NCBI GenBank assembly: GCA_005518205.2
Contig: RFFC02000023.1
Coordinates: 63,534 to 127,533 of the forward strand
Length of the DNA: 64,000 nucleotides
Source of the DNA: Hormoscilla sp. GUM202
GTDB taxonomy: Bacteria > Cyanobacteriota > Cyanobacteriia > Cyanobacteriales > Desertifilaceae
Direction of reading: 5' to 3'
Shown here: positions 28,399 to 38,602 of the stretch, in pieces
How positions within the stretch are numbered: position 1 is the stretch's first letter
How the letters are laid out: each line of letters starts with the position of its first letter
The notes under the pieces: generated by a model
The model's input: only the letters and a program-made list of their open reading frames with translations
Told to the model about the DNA's origin: nothing
Database searches by the model: none
Translations under genes and position numbers: made by a program

Positions 28399-28551
28399 AC
28401 CTAAGTTGCTACCTATAGAAAATCAAGGTCAAGATCAACCAAAATCATCCCATATCGCCTTGTAATTTACCCCAAAATGGCATTTTGGTGGATTCAATTG
28501 CCAAAAATGGCTGTTTCGGACGTAGAAATTTTTATAGGTAGCAACTTGAGT
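28399..28551. mobile_element. 153-bp miniature element related to the IS982-type IS at 38188
   Basis: Ends acctaagttgctacctat and actcaagttgctaccta (inverted) match the two different ends of the 38188-40620 element. The 7-bp sequence tatttta flanks both sides (28392-28398, 28552-28558). Non-coding. Confidence 0.75.
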
Positions 28552-28824
28552 TATTTTAAGAGAAAATTAACATTCGGCGACTGGCGCAGGGTACACATAC
28601 TGCGTTGCATCCGGAAGGCATCGAAAGACCCGGATGCCATGTTACCGCTGGTCTGGATCCTGTCTTCCAGTACCAGATTTAGCGACTTAGCCCGCATCTT
28701 AAACCAGACCCTACTGAGTTGGCCAAAAACGGAGAGCTGCTGCCAGCAACTAAGTCTTATGTAAAATATCTCTGGAAGTTGATAATCTGGAGTTCTCCCA
28801 CCATCTGGCTACCGGTGAATGTTT
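28552..28824. other. Non-coding spacer between menI and menE
   Basis: A short open frame on + crosses it, but no family is recognised and it starts inside the miniature element. Treated as non-coding. Confidence 0.5.
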
Positions 28825-30300
28825 TTAAGTTTGCATCTTCGCCAAGGCAATTTGCCCCAGCAGTTCCCGGTTTACCTTACCCTGCCCATTGCGGGGTAAG
28901 CTGTCTACGGCGACCCAATGTTTAGGGCGTTTGTACTTGCTTAATTTATCGGCGATCGCCCTTTGCAGCCGATCGATAGAAACGCGATCGGACTTGGGGA
29001 CGTAGACAACGGTGACTACTTCACCCCATTGGACATCAGGTAACCCGATCGCGCAGACATCACTCACCAACTGGGTTGCTAGCAATGCTGCTTCGACTTC
29101 AGCGGGAAAGACATTCTCTCCTCCGGTGATGATTTTGTGACTCTGACGCCCGACAATGTGCAAGTAACCCTGAGGATCGAAATAACCTATGTCATCCGTT
29201 CCCATGGAGAAGGCAGATTGGGTTTGGCCATAGTAACCTAATGTTAGGGACTCAGCATCTATGGCGATCGCCCCAGTCTGGTTAACGTCCAGTCTTTCTC
29301 CATCCGGGCCAGTTATGGTAACTTGAGCATGGGGCAAAACCCGACCGCAACTGTTATTACCAGCCAGAAAATCTGCGGGTTTAAGAGTGACTATCCCAGA
29401 TGCAGTTTCGGTCATCCCGTAGGTAAGGGCTAAGGGAATATTGTAGTTTCTAGCAGTTGACAGCAGAGAGTCCCAAGCAGGGGCCCCCCCCAAGAGAACA
29501 GTTTCAAACCGAGATAACCAACTACTATGTTTTTCTAGCAATCTTTGCAGCTGGGTGGGTACGAGAGAAATAAAGAAATTAGTTACATCATTATTGCCGT
29601 CACCCGGGAATGCACTGCGCGCACAGGGCTGCGTGTCCTGCGCGATCGACTTAAATGGCCGAATTACTAGCTTCCCGCCGGTAGTAAAGGAACGCAGGCA
29701 CTGCATTAAGCCGCTGACGTGATCTAGGGGTAAGACACAGAAAGAATTAATCGCCGTTTTCCCAAAATACTGTTGAAATCCTTTCACAGATGCCATCAAG
29801 GTTTCCCAAGTATGGATGGCAAAGCGAATCTTTCCAGATGAACCCCCCGTGGGAATCATGATTTGCGAAAGATACAGATCATTTTCAAAGCCCCTGCGCA
29901 GCGGAGGGGGCCCGGAGCGTGGGCTCGTTCCTGTAGCCCCACCCTCGTTCCCTGGCTCTGCCTGGGAACGCAAGGTGGGGGTGGGGGTGGGGAATAGAAA
30001 AGAAGGTGGTTGTCCTAAGATCAGGTCGGGTTGGACGAGGTGAAATACTTGCTGCCATTCTCGTTCCACCCAATGGGGGTTACATAAAAAAACGGGACAA
30101 TTAGCTGCCACCGCAGCAATGAACCCAGCTATAAATTTAACAGGTTCTGCTTCAGCTAGTAGAATAACAGGTGGTTTATCCTGCTGGGCGAATTTCTCGA
30201 ATAACTCCTGACTTAGCTGAGTGAATTGGTGAGAGTTATCACTTATCAACCAATGATCGACCAGACGCTTTTGCCACAGTTCCTTTAATGATTGTCCCAT
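28825..30300 (-). CDS. menE: 2-succinylbenzoate-CoA ligase with in-frame repeat insertion
   Basis: 491 residues, AMP-forming acyl-CoA synthetase: nucleotide loop 'MIPTGGSSGKIRFA', 'LPLDHVSGLMQC', 'LLGGAPAWDSLLS', 'LALTYGMTETASGIVTL', 'IGYFDPQGYLHIVGRQSHKI', 'GENVFPAEVE' and C-terminal lysine motif 'RNGQGKVNRELL'. It activates OSB to OSB-CoA. Residues ~103-140 ('PTPTPTLRSQAEPGNEGGAT' onward) are encoded by a GC-rich repeat (29890-29992) and absent from normal family text; a second shorter insertion follows 'FKSIAQD'. The frame survives. Start overlaps the menC end by 16 bp. Confidence 0.9.
   Translation of the reverse strand: MGQSLKELWQKRLVDHWLISDNSHQFTQLSQELFEKFAQQDKPPVILLAEAEPVKFIAGFIAAVAANCPVFLCNPHWVEREWQQVFHLVQPDLILGQPPSFLFPTPTPTLRSQAEPGNEGGATGTSPRSGPPPLRRGFENDLYLSQIMIPTGGSSGKIRFAIHTWETLMASVKGFQQYFGKTAINSFCVLPLDHVSGLMQCLRSFTTGGKLVIRPFKSIAQDTQPCARSAFPGDGNNDVTNFFISLVPTQLQRLLEKHSSWLSRFETVLLGGAPAWDSLLSTARNYNIPLALTYGMTETASGIVTLKPADFLAGNNSCGRVLPHAQVTITGPDGERLDVNQTGAIAIDAESLTLGYYGQTQSAFSMGTDDIGYFDPQGYLHIVGRQSHKIITGGENVFPAEVEAALLATQLVSDVCAIGLPDVQWGEVVTVVYVPKSDRVSIDRLQRAIADKLSKYKRPKHWVAVDSLPRNGQGKVNRELLGQIALAKMQT
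29890..29992. repeat. GC-rich dispersed repeat (family C) inside menE
   Basis: Starts cccctgcgcagcggaggggg and ends ggaacgcaaggtgggggtgg. An almost identical block interrupts menD at 45091-45184. Confidence 0.8.
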
Positions 30301-31304
30301 AACTCTTTTAGCCAGTTGTCGTCATTCTCGGTAAACCATTGCTTGACGCCAAAACCAACGGCCCTTCGATGTCTCCGGAGAGCGCTAGAAGCACTACTCC
30401 GGAGACATCGATTACCTGTTTGTAGTTCGGCGGCTAGCTTTAAGGCCGCATTTCTGCCAATGGCGGTTTCCATCACAGAGGAGAATACAATGTCGAGCGG
30501 GTGCGATCGGCAAAACTGACGCAAGCGGGATGGCGAACCCGCGATCGCCGCTTTAATTACAAATATGGATCGCCAACCTCGATGATAACAGGTTTCGAGG
30601 CGATCGAGAGTTGCCACCGATTCATCTAAGGCAATGGGAGTAGCATACTGTTCAGACAATTCTTGCATCTCCTCAAGCTTTTCTACTCCTAGGGGTTGTT
30701 CCATAAATTCTACAGCTTTACCTTCACAAGCATCTAGCCACTGACAAGATTCCTCCCAGGTAAGTCCACCATTAGCATCCAAGCGCAATTTTGTCCCCAG
30801 TGGCAGTTCTTTTCTCAGTTTAGCCAATATTTTCAGTTCTTCAGCAATGGGGATAACGCCTATTTTCCACTTAAATGTCCGATATCCCTGATGCCAGAAA
30901 CCTTGCCATGACTGCAAACTTTCTGGTCCAGCTGGTAACAAGCAGCTATAGGTAAGACTATCCTCCTGTAAGCCCGCGCAGGCGGGCTTCGTTCCTGTAG
31001 CCCCACCTGTTAGGGTGGGGGTCTCAAAGCCAAACTGACAGGCAGGTAAATCATCAGGGATTGCCTTAATGATATCGGATGTTATTTCTGATGGCAAATT
31101 TTCGCAGAATGAGAGGCTTTGTTCGCAAGTTTCCGAACCAAACCAGGGTAAAGGGGCAATTTCTCCCCAACCGACTTTCCCAGTTGCATCCGTGAGGCGA
31201 ATAATGATGCCTTGGCGGACATTCCAGCTGCCGTGACTGGTAGTAAGCGATCGCCTAAATTTTCGCTGGTAGGGACGAAACTCAAATTGGTAACGACTAT
31301 GCAC
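30285..31304 (-). CDS. menC: o-Succinylbenzoate synthase with two in-frame repeat insertions
   Basis: 339 residues, enolase superfamily: 'YRTFKWKIGV' (KxK catalytic lysine), 'LRLDANGGLTWEE', 'VEFMEQPLGVEK', 'PIALDESVATLDRL' and 'VIKAAIAGSPSRLRQF'. Dehydrates SHCHC to OSB. A family C repeat (30970-31022) gives 'TGGATGTKPACAG' and a family A palindrome (30366-30412) gives 'NRCLRSSASSALRRHRRAV' near the C terminus; metal ligands are intact on both sides. Start is GTG 31304, overlapping the menH end. Confidence 0.88.
   Translation of the reverse strand: MHSRYQFEFRPYQRKFRRSLTTSHGSWNVRQGIIIRLTDATGKVGWGEIAPLPWFGSETCEQSLSFCENLPSEITSDIIKAIPDDLPACQFGFETPTLTGGATGTKPACAGLQEDSLTYSCLLPAGPESLQSWQGFWHQGYRTFKWKIGVIPIAEELKILAKLRKELPLGTKLRLDANGGLTWEESCQWLDACEGKAVEFMEQPLGVEKLEEMQELSEQYATPIALDESVATLDRLETCYHRGWRSIFVIKAAIAGSPSRLRQFCRSHPLDIVFSSVMETAIGRNAALKLAAELQTGNRCLRSSASSALRRHRRAVGFGVKQWFTENDDNWLKELWDNH
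30366..30412. repeat. Family A palindrome inside menC
   Basis: cgatgtctccgg / ccggagacatcg with loop agagcgctagaagcactact. It adds residues in frame. Confidence 0.85.
30970..31022. repeat. Family C hairpin inside menC
   Basis: aagcccgcgcaggcgggctt hairpin followed by tgtagccccacctgttaggg. Relatives inside the GT39 gene (51927-52059, 53456-53509) and at 58186-58240. Confidence 0.8.
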
Positions 31305-31712
31305 AAAAACCTCTCACCTGCTTAACCCATTCTCGGGGATTTTCTGGATGAATGTTATGACCGGCTTCACCGCATCGCCAGATGTGCCACTTCACACAAG
31401 CTAGCCATTTCTGCATTGATCGCCTTAAACTCAACATCATCTTCCCCCACCAGCAACAGCAGCGGGATTTTATTTTCTGCCAGTCGATCCCATAAAGCTG
31501 GCTGGTTTCCCGTTCCCATGTTCCGGAGTGATTTTGCCAACTCCCTGGGCTGATATTCTAACCTACTCTGGATCATTTTACCGAAGTCAGGATGATTTTG
31601 TAAAGATTGGAATAGGGGTCTATCGTACCATTTCACTAACAACTGTCTGAAATCGCTATTTTCCAATTACAGGGCCCGTTCTGCATCCGCTTGACTGCGG
31701 TTCTTCCTCTCT

Positions 31713-32774
31713 GGTCGGGGTCGAGCCCGGAGTCGCCTCCGAACCCTCCCTTACAAAACCGGACTGGCGATTTTCACCGCAGGAGGCTCCCGCCTGTGCT
31801 GTCCCAAAACATGGGTTGTCTATGGTTCTGTTGCCAGTTCCTGCTTTGTCTCGTGGGCTTTTGTCTTTTCGTTGTTGTCTGGGAATGACATTAGTGCCGG
31901 ACTCCGGAGGGTTCGTGCGGGAGAAAGTACCTTAAACGTCCCGGCTGCACTCTTTACTTACGGGCGGGCATCACTGGTCCCTGTACTTTTTCTTACCTGG
32001 TCACGGTCTTCATTCAACCATATATACCTTCCGACTATGGCTCTTACTCTCAGTTCACGGCTGATTGCAGGTGACCATTACCTGGCTCTTACTCTCTATC
32101 TCACCGGGTAAGGGAGCCCGATGGACAAGGCAGGTGACCGTTATTAGCGTCTGAGGTTCCGTATCATTTTGAGACTACTTGCTCCCTTGACTTCCAGCAC
32201 AGGCGCCCTACGTCAGCATATCCTAGGCATTACCCTAGGCGTTGGCTTTTTAGAGCTTCCCTCCCCTGTTAGCTTTCGCTTATCATCTAACTTATCCCCT
32301 GGTCGGTTAATCGTCTAATGAGAACGGTTTTGCCGGTCCATGGATTGCTCAACAGAGGTTATAACGTTCCGCATAATCCATATGATGCTTTTAGGCCCCT
32401 GCAATACCCCGGGAGGATTGTTGTAATACGGAATAACCAAGAAGTACGATTATTCACACCTACCATTGCCTTTTGGCTCCAGCGCATAAAGCCTTATTTC
32501 GCTGGTCTTAAATAACGAGGCTTGTACAGATTCACTTATCGTTAGCCATGAACATCTAACAAGCGCGGAGTTGCCGGTTTAGGCTACCAGCTATCCTACA
32601 TTTAAGTCCCTGCTCTCCACCGCCGGTGATGTCACTCCGCAGCAGTTGGGACCGGTGTACCTCCCGTATCCGGAGGGTGGGGTTTGGACCCACAAGGATT
32701 ACACAGTTCCCCGGCTAATGATTCCGGTTTGGGCTGTCACAAGTATGCCTTGTTTACACCCGAACATTTCACAC
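31713..32774 (-). mobile_element. Group II intron in menH (1062 bp, ORF-less)
   Basis: On the - strand: 5' end gtgtgaaatgttcggg, domain V ggagcctcctgcggtgaaaa, 3' end gggctcgaccccgacc. It is sense to menH. Homology of the flanking codons (GIKTEA|ERKNRSQAD) places the junction, with one base of ambiguity. No reverse transcriptase frame, so mobility and perhaps splicing need a protein made elsewhere. Confidence 0.88.
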
Positions 32775-33043
32775 GCTTCTGTTTTTAATCCCAGCGTAGC
32801 GTGTTGCCGACTCCAGAATTACTTTTTCAAACCGAGAGGGAAAAGTACAGATCGGATATAATCCCAAGCGCCTACCCGGATAATAACCTACCAAGGAACA
32901 TTTGTCAATCTTTAACTCATCCAGTAAGTCGATCAGCCTCTGGGCAGTGTTAGACATCTTGTAGCATGCTTCCCCACCCTTGACCTGAGTTTTTCCATGT
33001 CCGGGCAGGTCAACCGCCAGACAGCAGAACTCTTTAGACAACC

Positions 33044-33130
33044 GGTGTCCCCTGGTCGCTTGATGTCTTCGGAGAGCGCTCTTACGCACTACTTCGGAGA
33101 CATCGTATTCGCACATGCATAGGGGACACC
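33044..33130. repeat. Nested family A element inside menH (87 bp)
   Basis: Outer arms ggtgtcccctgg / aggggacacc; inner element 33062-33104 with arms gatgtcttcgga / cttcggagacatc. The total is 29 codons, and the frame is kept. Confidence 0.85.
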
Positions 33131-33253
33131 GCAGCGAAACTACCCCATTAAAATCATCGCTGTTGCCCATAAATCCGTGCAACAATAGAATTAGCGGCTG
33201 TTTTTTGTTCCCGCTGAAACCATAGTGAAATTGGTAAGCTTCTCTCTTATCCA

Positions 33254-34159
33254 TTATCCCCCTGACGCCCAGAAACCAATACCTAACAACAGTCCACTCC
33301 AGAAATGCAATTCTACCGCAATAAACTTGCAATTTTTCACCATTTCCGGTTGGTCATGATGAGTACCTACATGGCGGCAAAGCTTGAACGCAGCGGGCAA
33401 ACTTAAGAAGCTGAGTAAAGTCCACAAGGGGAATATCCCCCAGATTACCAAAATAGCGATCGGGGTGAAGATGCTGCCACAAAACCACCATAACAGCTGT
33501 GCCCCGGTTTGCGTACCCAGGCGGACGATGGGCGATCGCTTTCCTGCTGCCAGATCGTCTTGGACTTGATGAAAATGGGAACAAAACAGGATTAAAGTAG
33601 TAGTCAGGCCAACAATTATCGAAATTGCCAGATTAGTCAGGGACCAACTCTGAGTTTGACTGTAGTAAGCAGCGGACAACGCTATGGGTCCAAAGGCCAA
33701 AAAGCAGAGAATCTCGCCCAAACCTTGGTAACCTAGACGAAAGGGCGGACCTTGATACATATATCCGAGGGCGCAGCAGGCAAGGATTAACCCCATCGCC
33801 GTTAAATCTTGCTGCCACCAACAGATTAACATAATTTCCAGAATGCCGAGGGCTAAACAAAGATTCCCCAACCAGAAAATTAAAGATTTGTTGCCCGTCA
33901 GGTTAACCAGGGAATGGTGTTTATTTCGATCGATCCCAGTCTCCGAGTCAAATACGTCGTTACTGATATTCTCCCAGGCCAGAATTAAAATTGCCCCACT
34001 GACAAAGGTGGCAAATATCCACCAATCTATGCTATGCTGCTCAAAAACAGCCACCGCAGTTCCCACCCAAATTGGCATAATTGCCACGCTATACATGGGC
34101 GGTTTAATCGCCGCTAGCCATAATTCTCTGTTCGATCGCTCAATTGTCTGATTAGTCAT
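33254..34159 (-). CDS. menA: 2-carboxy-1,4-naphthoquinone phytyltransferase
   Basis: 301 residues, UbiA prenyltransferase family: 'LWLAAIKPPMYSVAIMPIWV', the first Asp motif 'NISNDVFDSETGIDRNKHHS', about eight membrane helices, and 'CSHFHQVQDDLAAGKRSPIV' with the second Asp motif. Attaches phytyl diphosphate to DHNA in the membrane. First gene of the menA-menH-menC-menE run, each overlapping the next. Intact and free of insertions. Confidence 0.93.
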   Translation of the reverse strand: MTNQTIERSNRELWLAAIKPPMYSVAIMPIWVGTAVAVFEQHSIDWWIFATFVSGAILILAWENISNDVFDSETGIDRNKHHSLVNLTGNKSLIFWLGNLCLALGILEIMLICWWQQDLTAMGLILACCALGYMYQGPPFRLGYQGLGEILCFLAFGPIALSAAYYSQTQSWSLTNLAISIIVGLTTTLILFCSHFHQVQDDLAAGKRSPIVRLGTQTGAQLLWWFCGSIFTPIAILVIWGIFPLWTLLSFLSLPAAFKLCRHVGTHHDQPEMVKNCKFIAVELHFWSGLLLGIGFWASGG

Positions 34160-34206
34160 TCTATTTCCTGGAGTAGCTGTAGAGTGGGGCTCGCCTACAT
34201 CTTACA

Positions 34207-34488
34207 TTAAATGAGCTTTCTGCATCTCCTGGACCGGCGCAGCATCGCCGCCACACTTCCCAATTCGATCGGGGGAATGTACAATAATAGTAGCAGCATC
34301 GTTCCCAGATAACAGAATCCCCCGATCGCCCCTAGGATAAAGAATAGCACGGATAGGTTCAGGTGATTGTGCGCGATCTGGTTTTTATGGCGATAGTGAA
34401 AGCTATTGCCGATTTTTCCGGAACGGTGGAAGAAGCTATCCTGAATCCATTCAGGTTGTTTGCGGATTGAGGTTCTTCCTTTCTGCAA
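34207..34488 (-). CDS. Possible small membrane protein, unknown family
   Basis: 93 residues with one hydrophobic segment ('LFFILGAIGGFCYLGTMLLL'). It lies just upstream of menA. No family recognised; the Arg-rich end could be non-native. Low confidence. Confidence 0.35.
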   Translation of the reverse strand: MQKGRTSIRKQPEWIQDSFFHRSGKIGNSFHYRHKNQIAHNHLNLSVLFFILGAIGGFCYLGTMLLLLLYIPPIELGSVAAMLRRSRRCRKLI

Positions 34489-34898
34489 AGCATATTAAGT
34501 AACCATAATGTTGTAATTATTTACTGTTTCAGCTGCAAGCAAGTCAGATGGCCACCCTACATTTTCAATCCCTTTTCATCGCCCAGTCAGACTTACGCGA
34601 AGGGAGGAGAATATAGCAGACCGCCCTCGCTAAAGAGACCTCCGCCGATCGGGGGAGCATCGGGGAAGGGGAAGTTGCGATCGTAAATCTCTTGCCAGTT
34701 GCCTACAGATGAGATCGCGTCTACCACAAAGTTATCATCTAGACCTAGGCTTTCACCTAAATCACCTTCCACTCCCAAGAAGCGCCGGATAGCTGGATCG
34801 TCGCTATCCAGGAAGTCATCGACGTTTTCCGAGGTAATGCCAAACTCTGCTGCTTGGATAGTAGCATAAACTGTCCAAGTGACCACATCTTTCCACTC

Positions 34899-36116
34899 GG
34901 GAGCATCCCAGTTTTGCAGTAGGTAAAAAGACTTAAGCAGTATTGAGGTCAAGGTTGAGATAAGCACAACGTTGCTTCAACACCTGGTTGACATTCTCAG
35001 ATTTCCATTGAGCCCCAGAAATCTTGAGCCTCCGACCAATACGCTTAATCGTTGAGGAGACAGCTCCCGACCCAATATCAATTTTGAGCTGTTGATAAGC
35101 TGCGTAATTGGGTAGACGAGAGCGATGCTGGTCGAGATCAGCTAGGAAGTTGTTAACCTGTGGAGCTGACCAACCATCAAAGGACGCTTTTGCTTCATCT
35201 ATGAGACCATGCCACAGAACGGTCTCAACTCGTTTGAGCCGTTGGTGAGAGCCACCCACTTTATATAAATTTTCCATTAGATGATACCAGTCAAGGACTT
35301 CGCGTCTGCACTCTGGAGGAGCAAAGCCGTCGATTAAATTCCAGACTCCGGGATGTCCATCTCCGATGCAAGTGAGCGGGTTAGCCAGTGGCTTCCCCTT
35401 GACCCAATTAACCAGGAACTCGTTGTCGTGAAACGCTGCCATACATACCTGTGAGTGCAAAGCTACCGTCTTGTAGTCTTTCCACTGGCTCGGCTCTCCT
35501 TTGGGAGTCCGTAAACGCACTTTGCCCCCGTCGGCGCTCACCGCTTTCACTGGCTCTTTGGCCAAGGCAAGAGGGAACTCACTGCGATGAACGAGCCGAT
35601 GCTGTGTGCTGTGCGAGACTTTCATTCCTGTCAACATAAAGATGTCTTGTTCGGCGTGAGCATAGGACTCGTTTGCTGTCAGCAGCAGGGAGCATCGTTC
35701 CAAGTGCGGACTGATGCGGGTGCGGGCTGCTAGACCAAGACGCTGTGCTTGCTTGCTCGTTACCCTCAGCGTTCCGATGCAGCTATCGATATAGCGACTC
35801 CGTCCACTTTGTGTTTGACTTGCTTCGGATAAAAAAAATTTCCTAACTCCGGTCCGACTGTCTCTAACATATGGTCGCGCACTGCGACACACCTTCAAAA
35901 TCTTGCAATCGCTCGGAGGGTGTATTCTTGTACAAAATGCGTGCGATGGTTTTCAGAGCCTGGTTGAGTTCGCGGAGTTCTTTTTGTGTCATCGGAATGC
36001 TTCTGGCGGGTGAGTTTCATCCCTATTTTAGCCCATTGTCTACCCTTTTGCTAATGATCTCACTACTTGGCTCCTCTCCTAAGTATATTTACTCATTGCA
36101 TTAGTGGGATGCTCCC
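34899..36116 (-). mobile_element. ISKra4-family insertion sequence, shorter type (1218 bp)
   Basis: Inverted ends gggagcatccca and a 9-bp target duplication tttccactc (34890-34898, 36117-36125). It separates the second solute-binding domain into two parts that join exactly in frame. Confidence 0.9.
34933..35992 (-). pseudogene. ISKra4 transposase, probably frameshifted
   Basis: Start 'MTQKELRELNQALKTIARIL' at 35992, then the frame is lost near 35890 and the main frame continues: 'GGKVRLRTPKGEPSQWKDYK', 'TCIGDGHPGVWNLIDGF', 'LDWYHLMENLYKVGG', 'IDIGSGAVSSTIKRIGRRLK'. It lacks the 24-residue repeats of the copies at 6382 and 45890. The family can use frameshifting, but the two shifts needed here suggest decay. 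Confidence 0.7.
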
Positions 36117-38602
36117 TTTCCACTCTGACTGATTTTCATCGACTATCACCGCCAGAGGCTCTTTTGATAAGCCTGTTGCGATCGGCCGCGAAGGAATACG
36201 TTCTGCCAGCGGTACGCTTAAAGCCAGAGACTGGATGAAACTGCCATCACCAGTAACCACGTCAACTTCTCGATCGTTATAGGCATCATTTAGTTCGGGC
36301 GGGCTGTCAAAGGTGACTAAGTCAAAGGTAATGTCAAGTTCATCGGCTGCTTCTTGGATATTCCGTTCGGAGGTCGTACCGGAAATTACCCCGATCGAGC
36401 GACCTTCCAGATCCTCCAAGGAGTTGATGCCACTGTCGATGGGAGCCCATACAATTTGACTATCGTAAAGATAGACTGGCTGACCAAAGTCTATGCCTAG
36501 GAGAGCATCGCGACCTAGAGTATGAGTGATGGCCCGCGCGGTCACGTCTACTATGCCATTAGCAACATCGCTAAACCGCTCTTCTGGCTCTGAGACCACA
36601 AACTCTACCGCCTCGGGGTCGCCAAACACCGCTGCCGCGATCGCCCGACCATAATCCACCTCAAATCCCGTGAATTCACCGTCTTGTAAAAAGCCCAGTC
36701 CTGGCGCTGACCCTGGCAATCCCGGAAGTTTACAGAGATTGTCGGTTATCCGGGTATCCTAGCCGAATCGCCGTTTGCGCTCGCATCTCGTTGTTATCCA
36801 CCAATGGTACATCCGACGGAGCAGTCCCGGAGAAGGGAGGAGAATAGATCAGACCACCTTCGGTCCAAATCTCGTTCAGACCACGGGGAATAATATCTTC
36901 ATCAAAAAAGCGAGCGTAAATTTCCCCGTAGTTACCTACCTCCTCGATAATGTTGACTACGAAGTCTTCCTCTAGACCCAGCGCTGCACCTAAATCCCCT
37001 TCGGTGCCTAAGAACCGCGCGATCGCCGGATCGTCGCTATCGAGAAATTCCTCTACATTTTCAGAAGTAAGGCCAAATTTATCTGCTTGGAACGTCGCAT
37101 AGCTAACCCAGCGAACCACGTCTGCCAACTCTGATTCATTTTCCGGAACCAGCAAACCTACAGGATACTCGGAGAGTACCTCATCGAGAATCAACTGATT
37201 GTCTGGGTCATTCAAGGTCGGGATGCGACTGGCCAAACGGCTACGGACGTTTGATGCGGCGTCAACTTCGCCAGCATCATAGGCTGCAAACACCTCATCT
37301 AAGGTAGGGAAACTCTCAAGGATGATTTCTACCCCAGCATCATCGGCAGCATCTATCAAAGCTTGTTCGGCAGTCGAAGCTTCCAATATCCCAACCTTCG
37401 AGATCCCCCACTGATGCGATCTCGCTATCTGCTGGCACTAGGACACCGACACCATCATACAAATAAATCGGACTGTAATCGACCTCCAGACTGCCATCGC
37501 GTGTCAGATTCTGGACCGCAGCTATTGATATATCTACGGTGCCATCAGCAGTATTGCTAAAGCGATCGGCCAATTCTTGCTCTACAAACTCAATAGCATC
37601 CGGGTCGTCAAACAGCGCCACTGCTATAGCGCGGCTCAATTCGACTCCCATGCCTCTGAAGGAACCATCTTCTTCGGCGAAGCTCAACCCGGGCACGTTC
37701 GAAGGGGCCCCTACGCGCAGGAAGCCCCGTTCTAAGATTTCGTCCAGTAGGGAGTCAGCTTCTGTTGGTTCTTCGGTAATGGCGAAGTCATCCCGGGTCA
37801 GGGTTCGAGCTACCGTATTCCGCAAGATGGCTATATCGGTCGGGGTCGAGCTGTCCCTCGCGGGACAACCCTCCCATTCGGAACCGTACTTGCGACTTTC
37901 ACCGCATACGGCTACTGGTTGGTAAGTCCTTGCCATGGATAGCACTATCAGGGTTACCCCTAACTGGCCTTGTCTCGTAAAATTTCGCCCCTTATGGTTG
38001 TCAATCGACTAAGTTGAGTGCCTAACTCCGGAAGGTTCGTGGTGGTTAAACCCGGCTTAAACCCTTATTCCACTCTTTACTAACATCTGGCCATTCTCTT
38101 CGGCCCCCGGATTCTTACCCGGTTAGGTCTTTAGTCCATCATTCATACTTTCGGGATTTCTCCCCAGTTCCGTGATATTTAAGGCTAACTCAAGTTGCGA
38201 CCTCGAAAAATTGGATACAAAAAGCAATTATAAAGAGAATCATTTTCAACTCGAATCCCTTAGATGTAACAGCATGAATTGACTTGGGAAACAAATTTGT
38301 GATTCGACTAAAACAGGTTTCAACTTGTTTTCTTGTTACTTTTTGTATATACTCAAAACCAGATGATTCTTTTCTTTTTGAGTTCTTTTTTCGCAAAGGT
38401 TTTAACATTATGCTTGATGACTCTTTTAGTAAATCTTCTAATTGATAATCGTTATAAGCTTTATCTCCATAAACTATCGAATTTGATGGTAATTCAAAGC
38501 AAAAAGATTGTCAAACTTTAACATCATTATAACTACGCTAGATAAAATTATCTTGGCTTTCCATGTTTATTTACTAACATATGAACCCTTAATCCATAAA
38601 AA

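Larger units (their letters stand above)
31297..33254 (-). pseudogene. menH: MenH (SHCHC synthase), split by a group II intron and inactivated
   Basis: Exon 1 (33254-32775): 'KKQPLILLLHGFMGNSDDFN', 'CCLAVDLPGHGKTQ', 'QRLIDLLDELKIDKCSLVGY'. The nucleophile motif, GYSMGG in homologues, reads 'GYYPGR', so the catalytic Ser is gone. An 87-bp nested family A element (33044-33130) is inserted in frame. Exon 2 (31712-31297): 'DFRQLLVKWYDRPLFQSL', 'WDRLAENKIPLLLLVGEDD' and, after a frameshift, 'CGEAGHNIHPENPREWVKQV'. Joining exons needs loss of one A from an A5 tract, and a TAA follows 'ADAERAL'. The alpha/beta hydrolase step of phylloquinone synthesis is therefore lost. ATG 33254 overlaps the menA stop (TAATG). 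Confidence 0.85.

Noticed and set aside
28477..28764. ORF on + between menI and menE
   Set aside because: Starts inside a miniature element and shows no family resemblance.
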